Origin: Dryococelus australis | Lineage: Eukaryota; Arthropoda; Insecta; Phasmatodea; Phasmatidae | Direction of reading: 5' to 3' | Length of the DNA stretch: 64,000 nucleotides | Assembly (NCBI GenBank): GCA_029891345.1 | Contig: CM056994.1 | Location: 136,096,457-136,160,456, forward strand | Shown: one piece after another, positions 48,067 through 59,567 of the stretch | Layout: every line of letters starts with the position of its first letter | Position numbering within the stretch: position 1 is the first letter of the stretch | The notes under the pieces: generated by a model | What the model saw: the letters and a program-made list of their open reading frames with translations, nothing else | What the model was told of the DNA's origin: nothing | The model's database searches: none | Program-made: the position numbers and the translations under genes

Positions 48067-49899
48067 GGTTATAGTTTATTCATGGTTTCTTGACCCTTTT
48101 TAAATCAAACCTTAAAATCACACCATGTCTGATGTGTTGAGTTATGTCTGTCATGTATCACTCTGTTAACATAAAAGTATCTTATTTTTCATTAAAGTAA
48201 AGTTTTACCTATATTTATTAAGTATAATATTACATTTATAATAATTATGAATAAAACCAGTGAGAAAACATCTGTATTGGTAATGCTTAGTAAGAAATAG
48301 TGCTCATGCAAAATATTATAACAGCTGAGTTCACACAAATTCTGTGTTTTGCCCTTTGGTGTAATATCATGGAAGTAGAACTTTGATGTGAACCAGTCAG
48401 TGCCAGCCCATTGATCCCGCCGACTGCACACCTGCCTGGGCATCATATGGATACGTGAGATATCAGTGCACCAGCCTGTATCCCATGCACTTGTGCGTAG
48501 TGTATCAGTGGAGTAGAGAATAATATTTGTAATGTAATATTATTGTGTTTGTTTTGAAATGGCCTTTTTAAATTTAATATTTTTCCGTGTGTAACAGTGC
48601 GTCTGTCACGTGTGTGCCATAGTACCTTCATGAACACGTGTGTTTGTTTACAATTTTACAGTGCAGTGTTTACATGTCAAGAGTGTATTGTAATGTTATG
48701 TTATTAAAGAGCAAATATATTATGTTCAGGTAAGTGACTTGTACATAAATTGTGTACACAAAATTTGTATATAAATGGGTAATATTTTTATTGTGCCATG
48801 ATAACAATTATGTGTTTGTAAACAAACCTTTTCTTTCGTGCACTAGCATGTACCATACGACACCAGGGTGCCTGTGTTTAATATTCCAGCACAGGAAACG
48901 TTCAGTTAAGGTTTTACTATTTTACATTGTATTTTGTTTGTTTATTTTAAGAGCGTGTTACCTAACCTAAATGCTGGCCAACTGAACCAATTGTGCCAAC
49001 TAACTCATATTTCCTTTTCTAGTGTTTTTTTACATGTAATGATAATTACTGTAATGAATAAAATATATGTTAGTCATACAAATGAATGTGGCAAGAGGGA
49101 TACAGCATGAGAGACACACGCACTGTGTGAAATATGTGTATTTGTAGGTTAACGGCCAAGTACAAGACTAAGTGACATGTCAACAAAACCAGTGCTTAAT
49201 GAAATATTTTTATTTCTCTCTGAATATTTGTGTAGTATAATTTCTAGTGTTTTATGTGACATTTGAACATTCTTGCATCATTGCCAATCTAACTCATACT
49301 TCATGTAATATTTTATTCCCAAATAACAGGACTAGTGACGTCACGCGGGAGACTCGTGCCAAGGTGGCCGGCTCCCGTGCCAACGTTGAGCAGTAGGGCC
49401 ATTGTATCCAGTGGAGTAGGTCATGCGTGAGTGCCCGCTCCAGGGACTTAAACTTTTCTTGCATCAATCATGAAACTGCAGTATTAACGTAATCATTCTG
49501 GAACCTCTATAGCTTTTATTCACCCTGGAGGGTGCACCATGCCACAGTCCGGTCCATTTTGTACATGGCCGGACCTTAAATTTTCAACTAAGTATAATGT
49601 AGGCTTCGCTCCAGTTTTATCTGTGTGAGAGCTCTCCAAGCTATAGTGGGGAATCACATGTAACTGCCTCAAACGAGGGTTTACAAATAAATTGTTATGT
49701 TAAATGAGTATGGTGTACGAGTTTATTTATTGGTTAGTCTGACCACTTAACATCTAAGAATTATTTTTTCTTAAAATCTATGGCGAATATTTTACGGTAT
49801 TGGTTGGCCGAAAAAATCCATTAATTATTTAATGGCATTTTAGGGCAGGCCTACAGCCCCTACTAGACAAGTCATAAGGATTATAGATCATCAGAACTT
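48067..49899. other. Unassigned DNA with a GC-richer block at 49325-49660
   Basis: Mostly AT-rich without a supported gene. The block at 49325-49660 contains the inverted pair GGTCC/GGACC around 49540-49575 and an AATAAA near 49686. Together with the BEL-like gag scrap to its right it could be part of a 5' LTR of that element, but ends are not visible. Confidence 0.3.
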
Positions 49900-50190
49900 C
49901 ATCTGAGTGAAGCAGGAATGGTGCTGCAGGAATTTGATGTTAGAACACCAGGGAGGCGACACGGGCCGTCGGTCTTCACGACCCCTGTTCTTCTTGTGCT
50001 CTGCACTGGCGCCCAAACCCAGTAAATCTAAACAAAAATTGTATCCAAGTAACCTAACACCATGCCCCTTGTGTTCCGAAAACTCCACCACGTCAAAATG
50101 GCTTGCCCAAGCGTGTAGCTTTTCACGAACTTGTTCGCAGACGCCAACTAACTGTTTATCAACTTAAGCAGGGCTTCAAAAAAGTGTGAA
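49900..50190 (+). mobile_element. BEL/Pao-like gag scrap (zinc-knuckle area)
   Basis: Plus-strand words LFFLCSALAPKPSKSKQKLY and PCPLCSEN recall the start of the Cys/His region of BEL/Pao gag, where a CxxC...H...C array precedes an 'LC.NCL' block. Broken and short, so the assignment is tentative. It is separate from the BEL/Pao pol remnant at 14208-19860. Confidence 0.35.
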
Positions 50191-50337
50191 GTAACTGTAA
50201 ATGGATATTAGTTGACAGTGTTGCTAATAATCCTACAGAACAAGACATACATGTTTCAAACTTCGATACACTCTTATAGTTTATTTTGTGTACTTACTAA
50301 CTCTGTGCAAGTGTTTAATTTTCCCTCATTGACAACA

Positions 50338-51195
50338 TGGTGCAGAGTGGTCTGCTTGTTACTAGGACAGAGTGCATGAAAATCAAGTTTAAATATGATG
50401 CGAAGTATGCAAATTGTAGAAAAATTGTCAGAAATTATGTGTTATGTGAATTGTGCGACCTTTGGTTTCATTATCGATGCAGTAACGTTGATGCAAAAGA
50501 TGAAGAAATACTGAAAAGTAAGGCTGTGGCGTGGTGTTGCCCTTCATGTTTAAAAAATGGCGAAGTAATCACGACTGAAGAAAGCCACTCAAGGAACAAT
50601 GAAGAATTAGTGTCAAAGTTACATGAAGAAGTGAGTTGACTGCACGTCATTATAAATAAATTACAGGAAGAATTGAGATTGATGCAAACTAGACAAAACT
50701 CTGCTAAAACAAATCAGCCATAGCAAGTTTTTTTGGAATGAGATAGTAAATAAATGTAAGGGTGACAAAATGCAGAAAGATTCTCCAAATAGCTTTATAG
50801 TACCCATTAGAAATATATATGAAATTCTAACACCAAAGGAAAATAAGATTGCTGAAAAAAATTGATAATTGTGTTCAAAATGCTGCTAATGGCACTCCGT
50901 TAAAAACAGGGAGTGTAGCTATTTATTCAGACAGCCGTGGTAGAGAACTAGCTTGTAAACTAGGTGATAGGATGCCAAAAAAGAGTGTCATAAGGCTAGT
51001 AAAACCTGGTGTAGAATGACCAGTATATTGGAGGGTAGTGAAAAAATGTGTGAAAATTAGGGTTGTAAGGATACTGTGGTTATTATAGGTGGGGTAGTAA
51101 TGATGTAGTTAAGATTGAAGATGATAAAGCATTCAATTCCCTGAAGCATATACTTAATACTTTTAGGGAAACAAATGTTGTAGCAATAGTGTGAC
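50338..51195 (+). mobile_element. CR1-like LINE, ORF1 with PHD finger and SGNH/esterase-type region
   Basis: The frame from 50337 gives about 100 codons with a PHD-type zinc finger: CELCDLWFHYRCSNVD near residues 38-53 and WCCPSCLKNG near residues 72-81. The first Cys pair is incomplete (only one Cys in YANCRK). A Glu/Lys/Leu-rich coiled-coil-like stretch ends in a stop at about 50637. Further on, in decayed frames, VAIYSDSRGREL near 50915 and TVVIIGG near 51075 match the GDS- and GGND-type blocks of the esterase domain found with PHD fingers in ORF1 of some CR1-like non-LTR elements. ORF1 proteins bind element RNA. Dead copy; the rest of the element resumes at 53425. Confidence 0.7.
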
Positions 51196-53424
51196 AGGTA
51201 TTTTTGTGATTTTTGAGCAGTCTTAATTTTTTTGTTATGATACCTATAAGTTTTCGGGATTCTTTCTGTTTGTTCTTATCATACATTAGGTAATTTATGT
51301 TAACTTTCATAGAATTTTTGGAAATTATGAATTAGGTTGTTTTGGTTAGGATGTTTGTCCTGATTGATCATAGACATGATACAGTTTGCTGTCGTTTTAA
51401 GGTTAGGTGTGTCTTTTGTTTTGTTCAGATGCAAGTCCTTTTAAATGATTTGATAATTTTTATTCTAATTCAGATTTGTTTTTGGTTATTAAGTTTGGGA
51501 AGTAGTTTGGCTTTTTTTTTGATGTTCATGTAGTTCAGTATTTTTGCACTTAAGTCTTAGTCGTGGTTTGTTTGGATTTTTAATTTGTAATCAATTCTTA
51601 TAAATTCCTTAATTGAGTTGGAAGTAAATTTAAAAATGTTGTTTTATTCTTTTTGGAAGGTTCGGACTAATAATTTTTGTCATGTTTAGGATGGAATGAA
51701 ATTTTTATTTTTAAAAGGGATTTGGGTTATAAGATGGTAAGATCATGACCTTTTGTCATCTCGGGAATCTTAGCCTCGCTGTTGAAAGTTCTTGAGCTGC
51801 TTCAAGAGTTATTTGCATTTAGTATTGAGTTGGAGTTAACCTCAGCATTTGTGGTACCGGCTGCAGCTGGGCGTGTTTGCCTTCGCTGCTGTGACGGTAA
51901 AGTAGCTGTCATCATTTTCCCGAACTACTTCTTGGTGCACGTGTACTGTAAGTTCCCAGAGCTGTCAGCAGATGGGGACGTTTACGAGCTGATGGCCGTG
52001 CATTTGTGCTGTGCACAGCAGACTCTAGGAGAACTTCGCACGAAGCCCGTGTTTAGAGCTGCTGCACGTGTGCGCATAGTGCTGGAATTGGGCGGCATGA
52101 GCGATGACATCAGGCGAGGCTCAATAAGGAGGGGCGGCATTGTTAGAGGAGGCAGTGGGGCAGTCAGTGAGCCGAAGGTGGGAGGAGCCTTCTAAGGACT
52201 GACATCATGTAGCCGATACAAAAGCTAAGTATCAACTACGTTAGTAACGTAAAGTTTCTGTAGACTTGGTTCCAGACTACACTAAAGTCAGAAATTGGGT
52301 AGGTTAATTTATTCCTATGAATAAAAGTAGATAGCAGGTCATAAATTTGTTTGTTAAATGAATGTCCGTTGCAGTCCAGTAAGATACTAGGGAAATTTTA
52401 AGTTTTGTAGGAGATTTTCCAAACATAGTAACGAAGTTCATTTTGTGAGTTAATTAGTTTGCCGATTAGGACCTTCGTTCACTTTCCCAGTCGTCAGATT
52501 TGTGGATCCGGTTTTCTGTTGAAACAAAGCTTTTGTTCGTTTGTAATGACTGTAACTAAATGTAAGATAGTCTAATTTGCAAAAGAAAAGCTTAGCTACA
52601 CTCAATTAAATTTTGAAGCATTTTGAGAAAGTGTAAATGAAACAGAAGTTTACAAATTCTTTAGAGTCATTCCAGATGTTTTAATTATGTTTTGAAACTA
52701 ATCAAAACTTGAGATAAATGTGTTCAGGTCAGTAACCACAAGCCATTTCGTATTATTACATTTTTCTTTAAATTTGTTTGTTACACCAAGATACCCATTT
52801 TGTGATTTAAATTTTTTATATTAATTTTCATACATGTTAACTTATTGTAACAGAATTCTTATATTTTATTTTAATAGTTATAGTAAAATTTGACTTTATT
52901 TAAATGTTTCCTCTTTTATTTGATAGTCGATAGTTTTACCCCTGAAGTCTGGTATTTAATTAATTTCTTGTTTTATTAATTTACATACTCTACCGAATAA
53001 TCCTGCATCGCATTGTTTTTCTCACCTTCAAAGATTCCAGGTACCCAAGCTAGCTGAACGAGTGTTCCAATGCTCTACCTACATAGATAAGCATGAAAAG
53101 ATAGTAGTGAAAGGTGTCTAGGCGGCTCTCAACAGCCTGGTGGTGGTAGCCCCCAATGAGATGTTTAAATAGGGATGCTGTGAGGAGCACAAAGGTTACA
53201 TGAGAAAATAGCAGTTGTTAATGTTTACTGTGCCATTGATGAGAAGTAGTAATTATGATTTGAGTATGAAAGAGTAAGAATTAGTATACTATTTTTTTTG
53301 AGTCTGCACACTTTAAGCAAATAAAATTTTAGCCCCCAACAGTAACGTAAACACACTACATTATAATCTAGTCGTTGAGGAATAAAGAAAGATTAATGTA
53401 TAGTTTCCTTTCAACAATAGTTTA
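51196..53424. other. About 2.2 kb insert splitting the CR1-like LINE
   Basis: LINE similarity stops near 51195 and resumes at 53425. The insert has a T-rich left part, a GC-rich core (51780-52195, with a 137-codon open frame I do not recognise) and an AT-rich right part ending near GGTGGTAGCCCCCAATGAG (53145). The layout resembles a long LTR with a possible primer-binding site at its right end, but no partner copy, clear termini or target duplication were found. Confidence 0.35.
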
Positions 53425-54060
53425 TAATACGACCTCAAATTTTATGTTTTACAGAACACTGGTTAACCTGTGCTGAAAATAAAACTGAATGGATTATTGG
53501 CTATAAAATTGTTAGCTGTTTTTGCAGAAATGGCTTGAGCTTTGGTCATAGCTGCATTATGGTTCATAAGAGTATAGTAAAGATAGTTAAAAGTAAAGAA
53601 AAATTAAAACCATGAAGTGTGCAGCTGTTGAAGTTCCTGTAAAAAAATTTCAGTGTTGTGATAATTTCTTTTTAAAGGTCACCAAGTAGGAATTTAAGAA
53701 TTTCTTTCCCAAATTCGACAATTTATTATAAATCATTCATAGACTGAATATTAATAAAAAGTTATTAATATGCGGAGATCTAAACATTTGATTTGAACTC
53801 TGACTTAAGAGATAAAGTCTATATAACAAACGTCATCAAGCTTATAACCTGGAAAACTAAGTTTCTGGAAACATGTGATACACAGCAACATCAGCTACTG
53901 ATATTGATAAGTAATAACGAAAACAAATATGTATGTTGAAACAGTAAATGTTGAACCAGACCTGTCTGATCATTATGCATAATTTATTACAGTTAACAGT
54001 AAAAATAACATTCTGTCCAATAAATCTAAAATAACCCGTAAAAGGTAGATATATAATTGA
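53425..54060 (+). mobile_element. CR1-like LINE, ORF2 endonuclease region
   Basis: Resumes with RPQILCFTEHWLTCAE at about 53430 (the 'TEHWL' block holds the catalytic Glu of APE-type endonucleases), then SCFCRNGLSFGHSCIMVHKS, LLICGDLNI near 53770 (the GDxN block) and PDLSDHYA near 53965 (the SDH block). The three blocks are in canonical order, but frames change and stops are frequent. This enzyme nicks chromosomal DNA for target-primed reverse transcription. Belongs to the same element as the ORF1 at 50338. Confidence 0.75.
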
Positions 54061-54399
54061 AGAAAATATTTAAATGTTCAATTTACGATTAGTGAATGAG
54101 AATTGGTCTGAGCTTAATGAGCTGAATAATGTGAATACAAATGCTAACTTATTCTTAAATATATATTTAAGATACTTTGAATAAGCATTCCCGATAAAAA
54201 ATAATTATTATAAAGACAATCAAACCAACTTAACTAAACAGCCTGATTGGATTTGCAGAAGCATTATAGTGTCAAGTAATAAATTAAAAGAACTCTAGAA
54301 ACTAAATAGACATACTAATGATAAGGACGTAAGAGAATATATTAAACGTTATAAAAAATATATCATAAAGTAGTTAAGCAAACCAAACAATTATACATT

Positions 54400-55640
54400 A
54401 GTAAGAACATTAGAAAATGTAAAGAGAGGCTTAGAGAGGGGTGGAAAAAAATAAACAAAAAAAATGGGCAAAGATAAGAATGAACAAGACATTGATATCA
54501 AACTGAAAATTAAAGATAAATTATTGACAAATGACAGTGACATAGCAGATGTTTTAAATTCATATTTAAAAAATGCAAGTTCAATATTGGCCCCATCTAA
54601 CATTCAACCTGATGAAACAATAAAGTTACTACAGGTCAATTTTCCTAACAGTGAAATCTTGTTTAAAATGAACCTAACAAATGAAAAAGAAGTAAATGAT
54701 GTAATTAACAATATGGAAAACAAATATTCAACACATATATGGAATAACTAACAATATCATTAAATATTGTAAAATAAATAGAGTTTGGCATTTAACCTAT
54801 TTAATTAAACAGTAATTTAAACAAGGATGCTTCCCAAATAGACTCAAATTAGCCAAGGTCTTGTCTATCCATAACAAGGGAGATAAAATTTCAGCAAAAA
54901 ATTATAAACCAATAAGTTTTTTGCGAGTTTCTTCAAATATTTTTGAGAGGATCTTACATAATAGACTTGTTATGTACTTCGAAGCCAATAAATTATTAAG
55001 CAAAGAACAAAATGGATTTCTGTAGAATAAGTCCACTATGACCTCTGTTTTTCAAGTTATAAAATTTATCACAGATGCTCTGTATGAAAGAGATCTAACA
55101 TATGGAATTTGGAAATTTCTGTAATATTTCTAAAAATGATATACTATACTTCTTGTATAAAAAAAAAAAAAAAAAAAAAAGGTTAGGGAATATACAATAC
55201 TCAACTTCCTACAGGAACCTTCTCAATAAATATAAAATTGTGCCACTTTATAATGAATATTTATTAAATTTAATAAAACTTGTAAAATTGAATATTGGAC
55301 AATATCAAACAAATGATAAGATTCATAGTCATTATACAAGAAATGTTCACAAACTCAGTTATCCCAGATAGAAGTTCTATGTTTCATAATAATACATACA
55401 ACACTGACTATGATATTACAATGAATTATCTTAATGTATCATAGAAGAAAAATATTAAAAACTTTACTAATTCAGTAAGAAAACTAAATGACTCCCAATG
55501 TTTTTATAATACCCAGGAAATCTATGAATTTCTACAAAATTGTAGCTAGTATACATCACCAGAAATGTTTACTGTATATGTAATTTTATGTTTACCCACA
55601 GTAAAGTTATGTTATCTAAAACATGTGTTATTAATGTAAT
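54400..55640 (+). mobile_element. CR1-like LINE, reverse transcriptase and C-terminal remnants
   Basis: RT N-terminal part: NDSDIADVLNSYLKNASS at 54531, FPNRLKLAKVL near 54830, NYKPISFLRVSSNIFERILH-type block near 54905, then NGFL(stop)NKSTMTSVFQVIK near 55010. The segment with the YADD active site is missing: after YERDLTYGI near 55100 the sequence passes through an A-tract (about 55158-55180) into the C-terminal tail (YRNLLNKYKIVPLYNEYLLN at 55210, then IHSHYTRNVHKLSYPR at 55320). So there is an internal deletion. The 3' end runs to about 55640, and a TTA-repeat tract follows. Confidence 0.75.
55158..55180 (+). repeat. A-tract of about 23 bp inside the LINE
   Basis: An uninterrupted run of A at the point where the LINE jumps from its reverse transcriptase to its C-terminal tail; it may mark a deletion point or the tail of a lost insertion. 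Confidence 0.9.
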
Positions 55641-55696
55641 TAATAAATATTGTTTCCATAGTTTATATTATGTGTGTTTGTGAACAGTGTGTTGAC

Positions 55697-55735
<39 letters not shown>
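55697..55735. repeat. (TTA)n microsatellite, possible LINE tail
   Basis: About twelve TTA units, then TATATGACAA. It lies just beyond the 3' end of the CR1-like LINE and could derive from its short-repeat tail. Confidence 0.85.
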
Positions 55736-55738
<3 letters not shown>

Positions 55739-57365
55739 GACAAATCCAATATCCAGAGAATGTATGTTCACATAACTAGATCAAGATGGAAAATAAAAAA
55801 AATCAATTATGTATTGCATCTTAGTTGTATTAAAATTTTGTACTGTCAGATGCTCTCAAGTTACTTTGTATTTCAATTACAAAATACAGACTTTTTTTGT
55901 GAATGTTTCTCAGTATAATTTATTTACAGCAATAATTTTTTTTATAGATATAAATCATGCAAGTGCAGCAATTAAAATACAAAATTTTGGCTGCAAAGTA
56001 ATTAAATAAAAATGTTTGAAATAAATCTATTAAGTGTATTTTATTTTGTCTTACCTGTATATAACCTCGTAAACATGAGATCAGAGTTAGGCAAGCTTCT
56101 GGTATGATATTAGATATAGCTGTTATTGACATTCTAAAAAAGAACATCCAAACTCATGTATGAATCGCCAGTTGCCAAGTAATGTAGGGTTATTGCTGTG
56201 TAGTGTTTGTAAAAGTACTGCTTCGCGATGAATACTGTCCCGCTTCCTGATTTTATCGTTCATTCAGTCTAGAAATGCTCCAAAATTGTTCTTGATCAAT
56301 CTGCAGAAATTCTGAAAACGTTGTCCTTTGTGAACTCCTTCAGGAAAATGTCTGCATTGCTTGTACTCCTGTAAAAGCTTTGACACCCAACTCCCCCCAT
56401 TTTCTTTCTCTACGCATAACAAACTTAGGCCACGCCCACAATCAACTTGGCTTAAATAGCATTATTTAAAGAATAACAAGCAAAACCATCTCTCTAAAAT
56501 TGGGATTAACATGAAAGAAAAAACCCTTTTCTAACCAATAAGAAAGAGCAAATTAATAGGAAATCATTTTTAAAGCGAAAATTTTTGTATGCATAAGTTG
56601 GTTAAAGCTGTTTTTATGATGTTTCACATTCTCGTTGAATGACGTTAAAAACTTGGTGTAAGATACTCGGAAATGGCTATCTTAATGCCAAGTCAAGGAA
56701 ATAACGCCAAGTAAGTCACACCAAATACTAGTTGTGGACGTTACCATCTCAAATACAGGTTTTTACTTCTTTGTACTATGCATGTTATGTGCGCCATGCC
56801 AATTGTAGACGGGGCCTTACTTCGAATGTAGCACTGGCCACAATTAGAGAATTTTATACTTTCATCCTCATCCTCACTATCGTATTTGCATGGCCCAAAC
56901 GGGCAAACAGCTCATTCTGAACTGAAGCTCGCCAAGCAAAAACATTGATTTATCTCTGCTTCCAAACGTAACCACACAGGCGAGCATTCACTGGCAGTTC
57001 CATCGCTCCACTCTGTGAAAAAGCACTGAAAATACTTGCTCTAAGCGTAAATCTTCACTATGTAACATGCATTCACTCTTAAATAAAAAAGTAACTACCA
57101 CAGAAAATCAAACTGCAAGTGAAATTCAAATTAGAACTGATCAATTTAGATTTATTACTATTTTGTGCACTTGCATGTCATAATCAATGTATTTGAAACT
57201 CAATGCTGGTATCAATTTTCACTTATCGTGCAAAAGAAAATAATGTTAAACAAGTGACCATAATTTAGTAGAAATATTAATAGCAGCGAGTGGTAAATAT
57301 TACAAGAATGGGCCAGAGACCAGATCAGATGTAAACCCCAGAAGTTATTCAGATTTCATTTATTG
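55736..57365. other. Unassigned AT-rich DNA
   Basis: No gene supported. Two loosely related blocks, TAGGCCACGCCCACAATC (56427) and CTAGTTGTGGACG (56729, inverted), might be ends of a decayed non-autonomous element of about 310 bp, but the match is weak. Confidence 0.4.
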
Positions 57366-57806
57366 TAGGCCGCTTGCACATGAGCAGTACCCCACGATGC
57401 GTCGACGTTGCGTTGACGCAACGCAGACACCTCTTTCCACTGCACACAGACGGTAGCTATCGCAGGCAACAGTCAGACTCCGAACGTCACAGTAGGCTAC
57501 TGCTGTCACAATGGATGTGGCAATGAGAAAGAAACAAAGGGTTATATTTGCACATTTAGCTACAAATACCTCAAAAAGGAAAAGAGAAGATTTTGAGTCC
57601 GTCCACTGGTAAGCACAAGGTTGATGAATGGTGCTTTTTCTACCCTCTTCATTGACCTCTGTGAAGATGAATTGAAGTTTTACAATTACTTCAGAATGTC
57701 GAAAAAATAATTTGACGAGTTGGTTGTAAAGATAAGAGATTGCATACATGGTCAGAATATGAATATGAGAACAGCGATTGGACCAGTTGAAATGCTAACA
57801 GTAACA

Positions 57807-58406
57807 TTGAGTGAGGGAAGAGATTTGGGACGGCTCTTAACAGTGAGGTCTTGAGAGCAGATGAGGGTGATTGAGACGAGTATGGAGCAACACCAGAATG
57901 AAAGTATAGGAGAAACGCGAGATCCCCAAGAAAACCCCCCGACCAACGGCATCGTCTGGCACAATTCCCACATACGAAAATCTGGAGACCCGGCTGGGGA
58001 TTGAACTCTGGATCACCTTTGTGTCAAAATTAAAAATAACACACGCGTACTCTTAGTGACTTCACTACATTTTCAAGAAAATGAATGAAACTATACAAGT
58101 AAGCAATCAATTTATGTAACAGCCAAACAGTAAAATAGCAATATTAAGATATGCTAGCTAGTATTTTTATAGGCCTACGCAAGTTACTAACTGGTAGCAG
58201 TTCTACGAATGGGGTTCATATTTACTACAAACCAACCACTGTGCACCCACCAAGGGTGCCAAATGATAGTAGAACTGCTGCTGTGTAATATGAATCTTTC
58301 ATGGCGGCTGGTAACTGGCTCGTGCACCAGGGCTTATGGAAGCATGTACAAAAACCAAGTATGGCTGCAGGTATTGTGTAATATCGGCTTTAGCCACCGT
58401 GGCCCC
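57807..58406 (-). repeat. tRNA-derived SINE, copy C, split by a second insert
   Basis: Body on the minus strand from about 58022 down to 57807 (GTGGGAATTGTGCCAGACGA, CTTGGGGATCTCGC, CTCTCAAGACCTC, end CACTCAA). The missing tRNA-like head GGGGCCACGGTGGCT is found separately at 58392-58406. The whole span is bounded by AGTAACA at 57800-57806 and 58407-58413, a 7-bp target duplication, so head and body are one insertion later split by about 365 bp of unknown sequence (58023-58391). Confidence 0.8.
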
Positions 58407-58415
58407 AGTAACAGA

Positions 58416-59567
58416 GGTGAGTAACATGCAAGACATTAATTACATGAGCAGGTAATTATGAAACAAGTCAAATTTATTCATTCAAAGCAAATTGGCACAC
58501 ACAAGCAAACCCGCAGTAATAATATAACAAAACAATGTTTATGTTTATGGATATGTAAATACACAAACTTACCAAAGGCAAATAACACTGGATAAAACCT
58601 AGCAAAAACGTCAAATAGAAAATAGTGACATATACAAAATATTATTTTCTGGAAACAATAATCTGCTCATTAATGATTCATCGCGCTCGACTGCATTTCG
58701 GGTGGTAGTCTGCGATAGCGTGCATGCCGAGATGTCCTTGTAAATGACGGATGAAGATGGCTGTAGATATGTTGTTGTAGACTGAGGTAATGTGCCTACG
58801 CGTGCACTTCCAATGGGACTTTCTGACTCGGCCAGGTGAGGTAATCTAGATTGGCGAACGAATACCTGGTGCAGATGTTGATAGTGAGGACTACTGGTTG
58901 GATGGTAATAAGCATCATGTGGATGTTGATCACTAGGGATGTTGACGTTCAAGTGATCTAGCCCTAATCCGTTTCACCGTAGCTAACACTTCCGTCTGTA
59001 ATTCAGGCTGTTCATTGATGGTGAACATGTCTATAGCAAGGCGTAGTGACTCAAAAAATCCACAAAAGGGGACTTGTATTTTGTGGAATTTCGGTGGGGA
59101 TCGACGTGTTTATGAAAGTGAGTAAATTCTCTTCCAGTGATTGTCTACCAGAAGCGGGCACATTTTAAATTCTTTTTGGCCAGGGGTGGTTCTACGTTCG
59201 GCTCTGCCAATGAAGCAGTGTGAATTTATTCCACGATGCTTGACTCGGAGCATCCTAGTATAGCATTGCCCAATGAAAAACTTAGTTGGCATGGAAACAC
59301 ATACTGTCTGCTATGTTGAGCACCATCTCCAGATTTATCCTTTTTCACTGTTCACATGAAGTTGTCCCATAGGCCTATAGTCTTCCATTTATTCATGGCT
59401 GTACGCCCTATAACAAAGAAGTACACATTGTCTCTACTTGATTGCCTTTACATAAGGAAATATATATAACACATTATGTTACAGGTTAGATCTAAATGGC
59501 TATTTTGATATTCTAATACTGATACTGTAGTATAAACATGATATTCAGTTTAGAAATATGATTGTAC
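58416..59567 (+). other. Intron-like segment of the Harbinger transposase
   Basis: A plus-strand donor ACAGAG/GTGAGTAAC at 58415/58416 follows the SINE target duplication. The acceptor TTGTTCTCCCTTGCAG ends at 59567, immediately before the conserved SLGSGCTLVDL block. The frame does not close exactly at this junction in the present sequence, which fits a decayed copy. Confidence 0.5.
58600..59110 (-). pseudogene. BESS-domain protein relic, opposite strand to the Harbinger transposase
   Basis: Minus-strand frames give VDFFESLRLAIDMFTINEQ followed by LQTEVLATVKRIRA (about 59065-58965), the pattern of the BESS interaction motif found at the C-terminus of MADF- or Myb-type DNA-binding proteins. 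A Pro/His/Ser-rich tail follows (58611-58952, ending NILYMSLFSI). One frame change (near 58960, after ERQHP) separates the two. PIF/Harbinger elements typically carry such a second protein, which assists transposase import and binding, so this is probably the accessory gene of this element rather than a host gene. The DNA-binding half was not found. Confidence 0.5.

Noticed and set aside
48959-48968. CCTAACCTAA as arthropod telomere repeat
   Set aside because: Only two units; too short to indicate telomeric DNA.
51782-52195. 137-codon frame in a GC-rich patch
   Set aside because: No family resemblance; long open frames are expected by chance in a GC-rich block, and the segment behaves like inserted element DNA.
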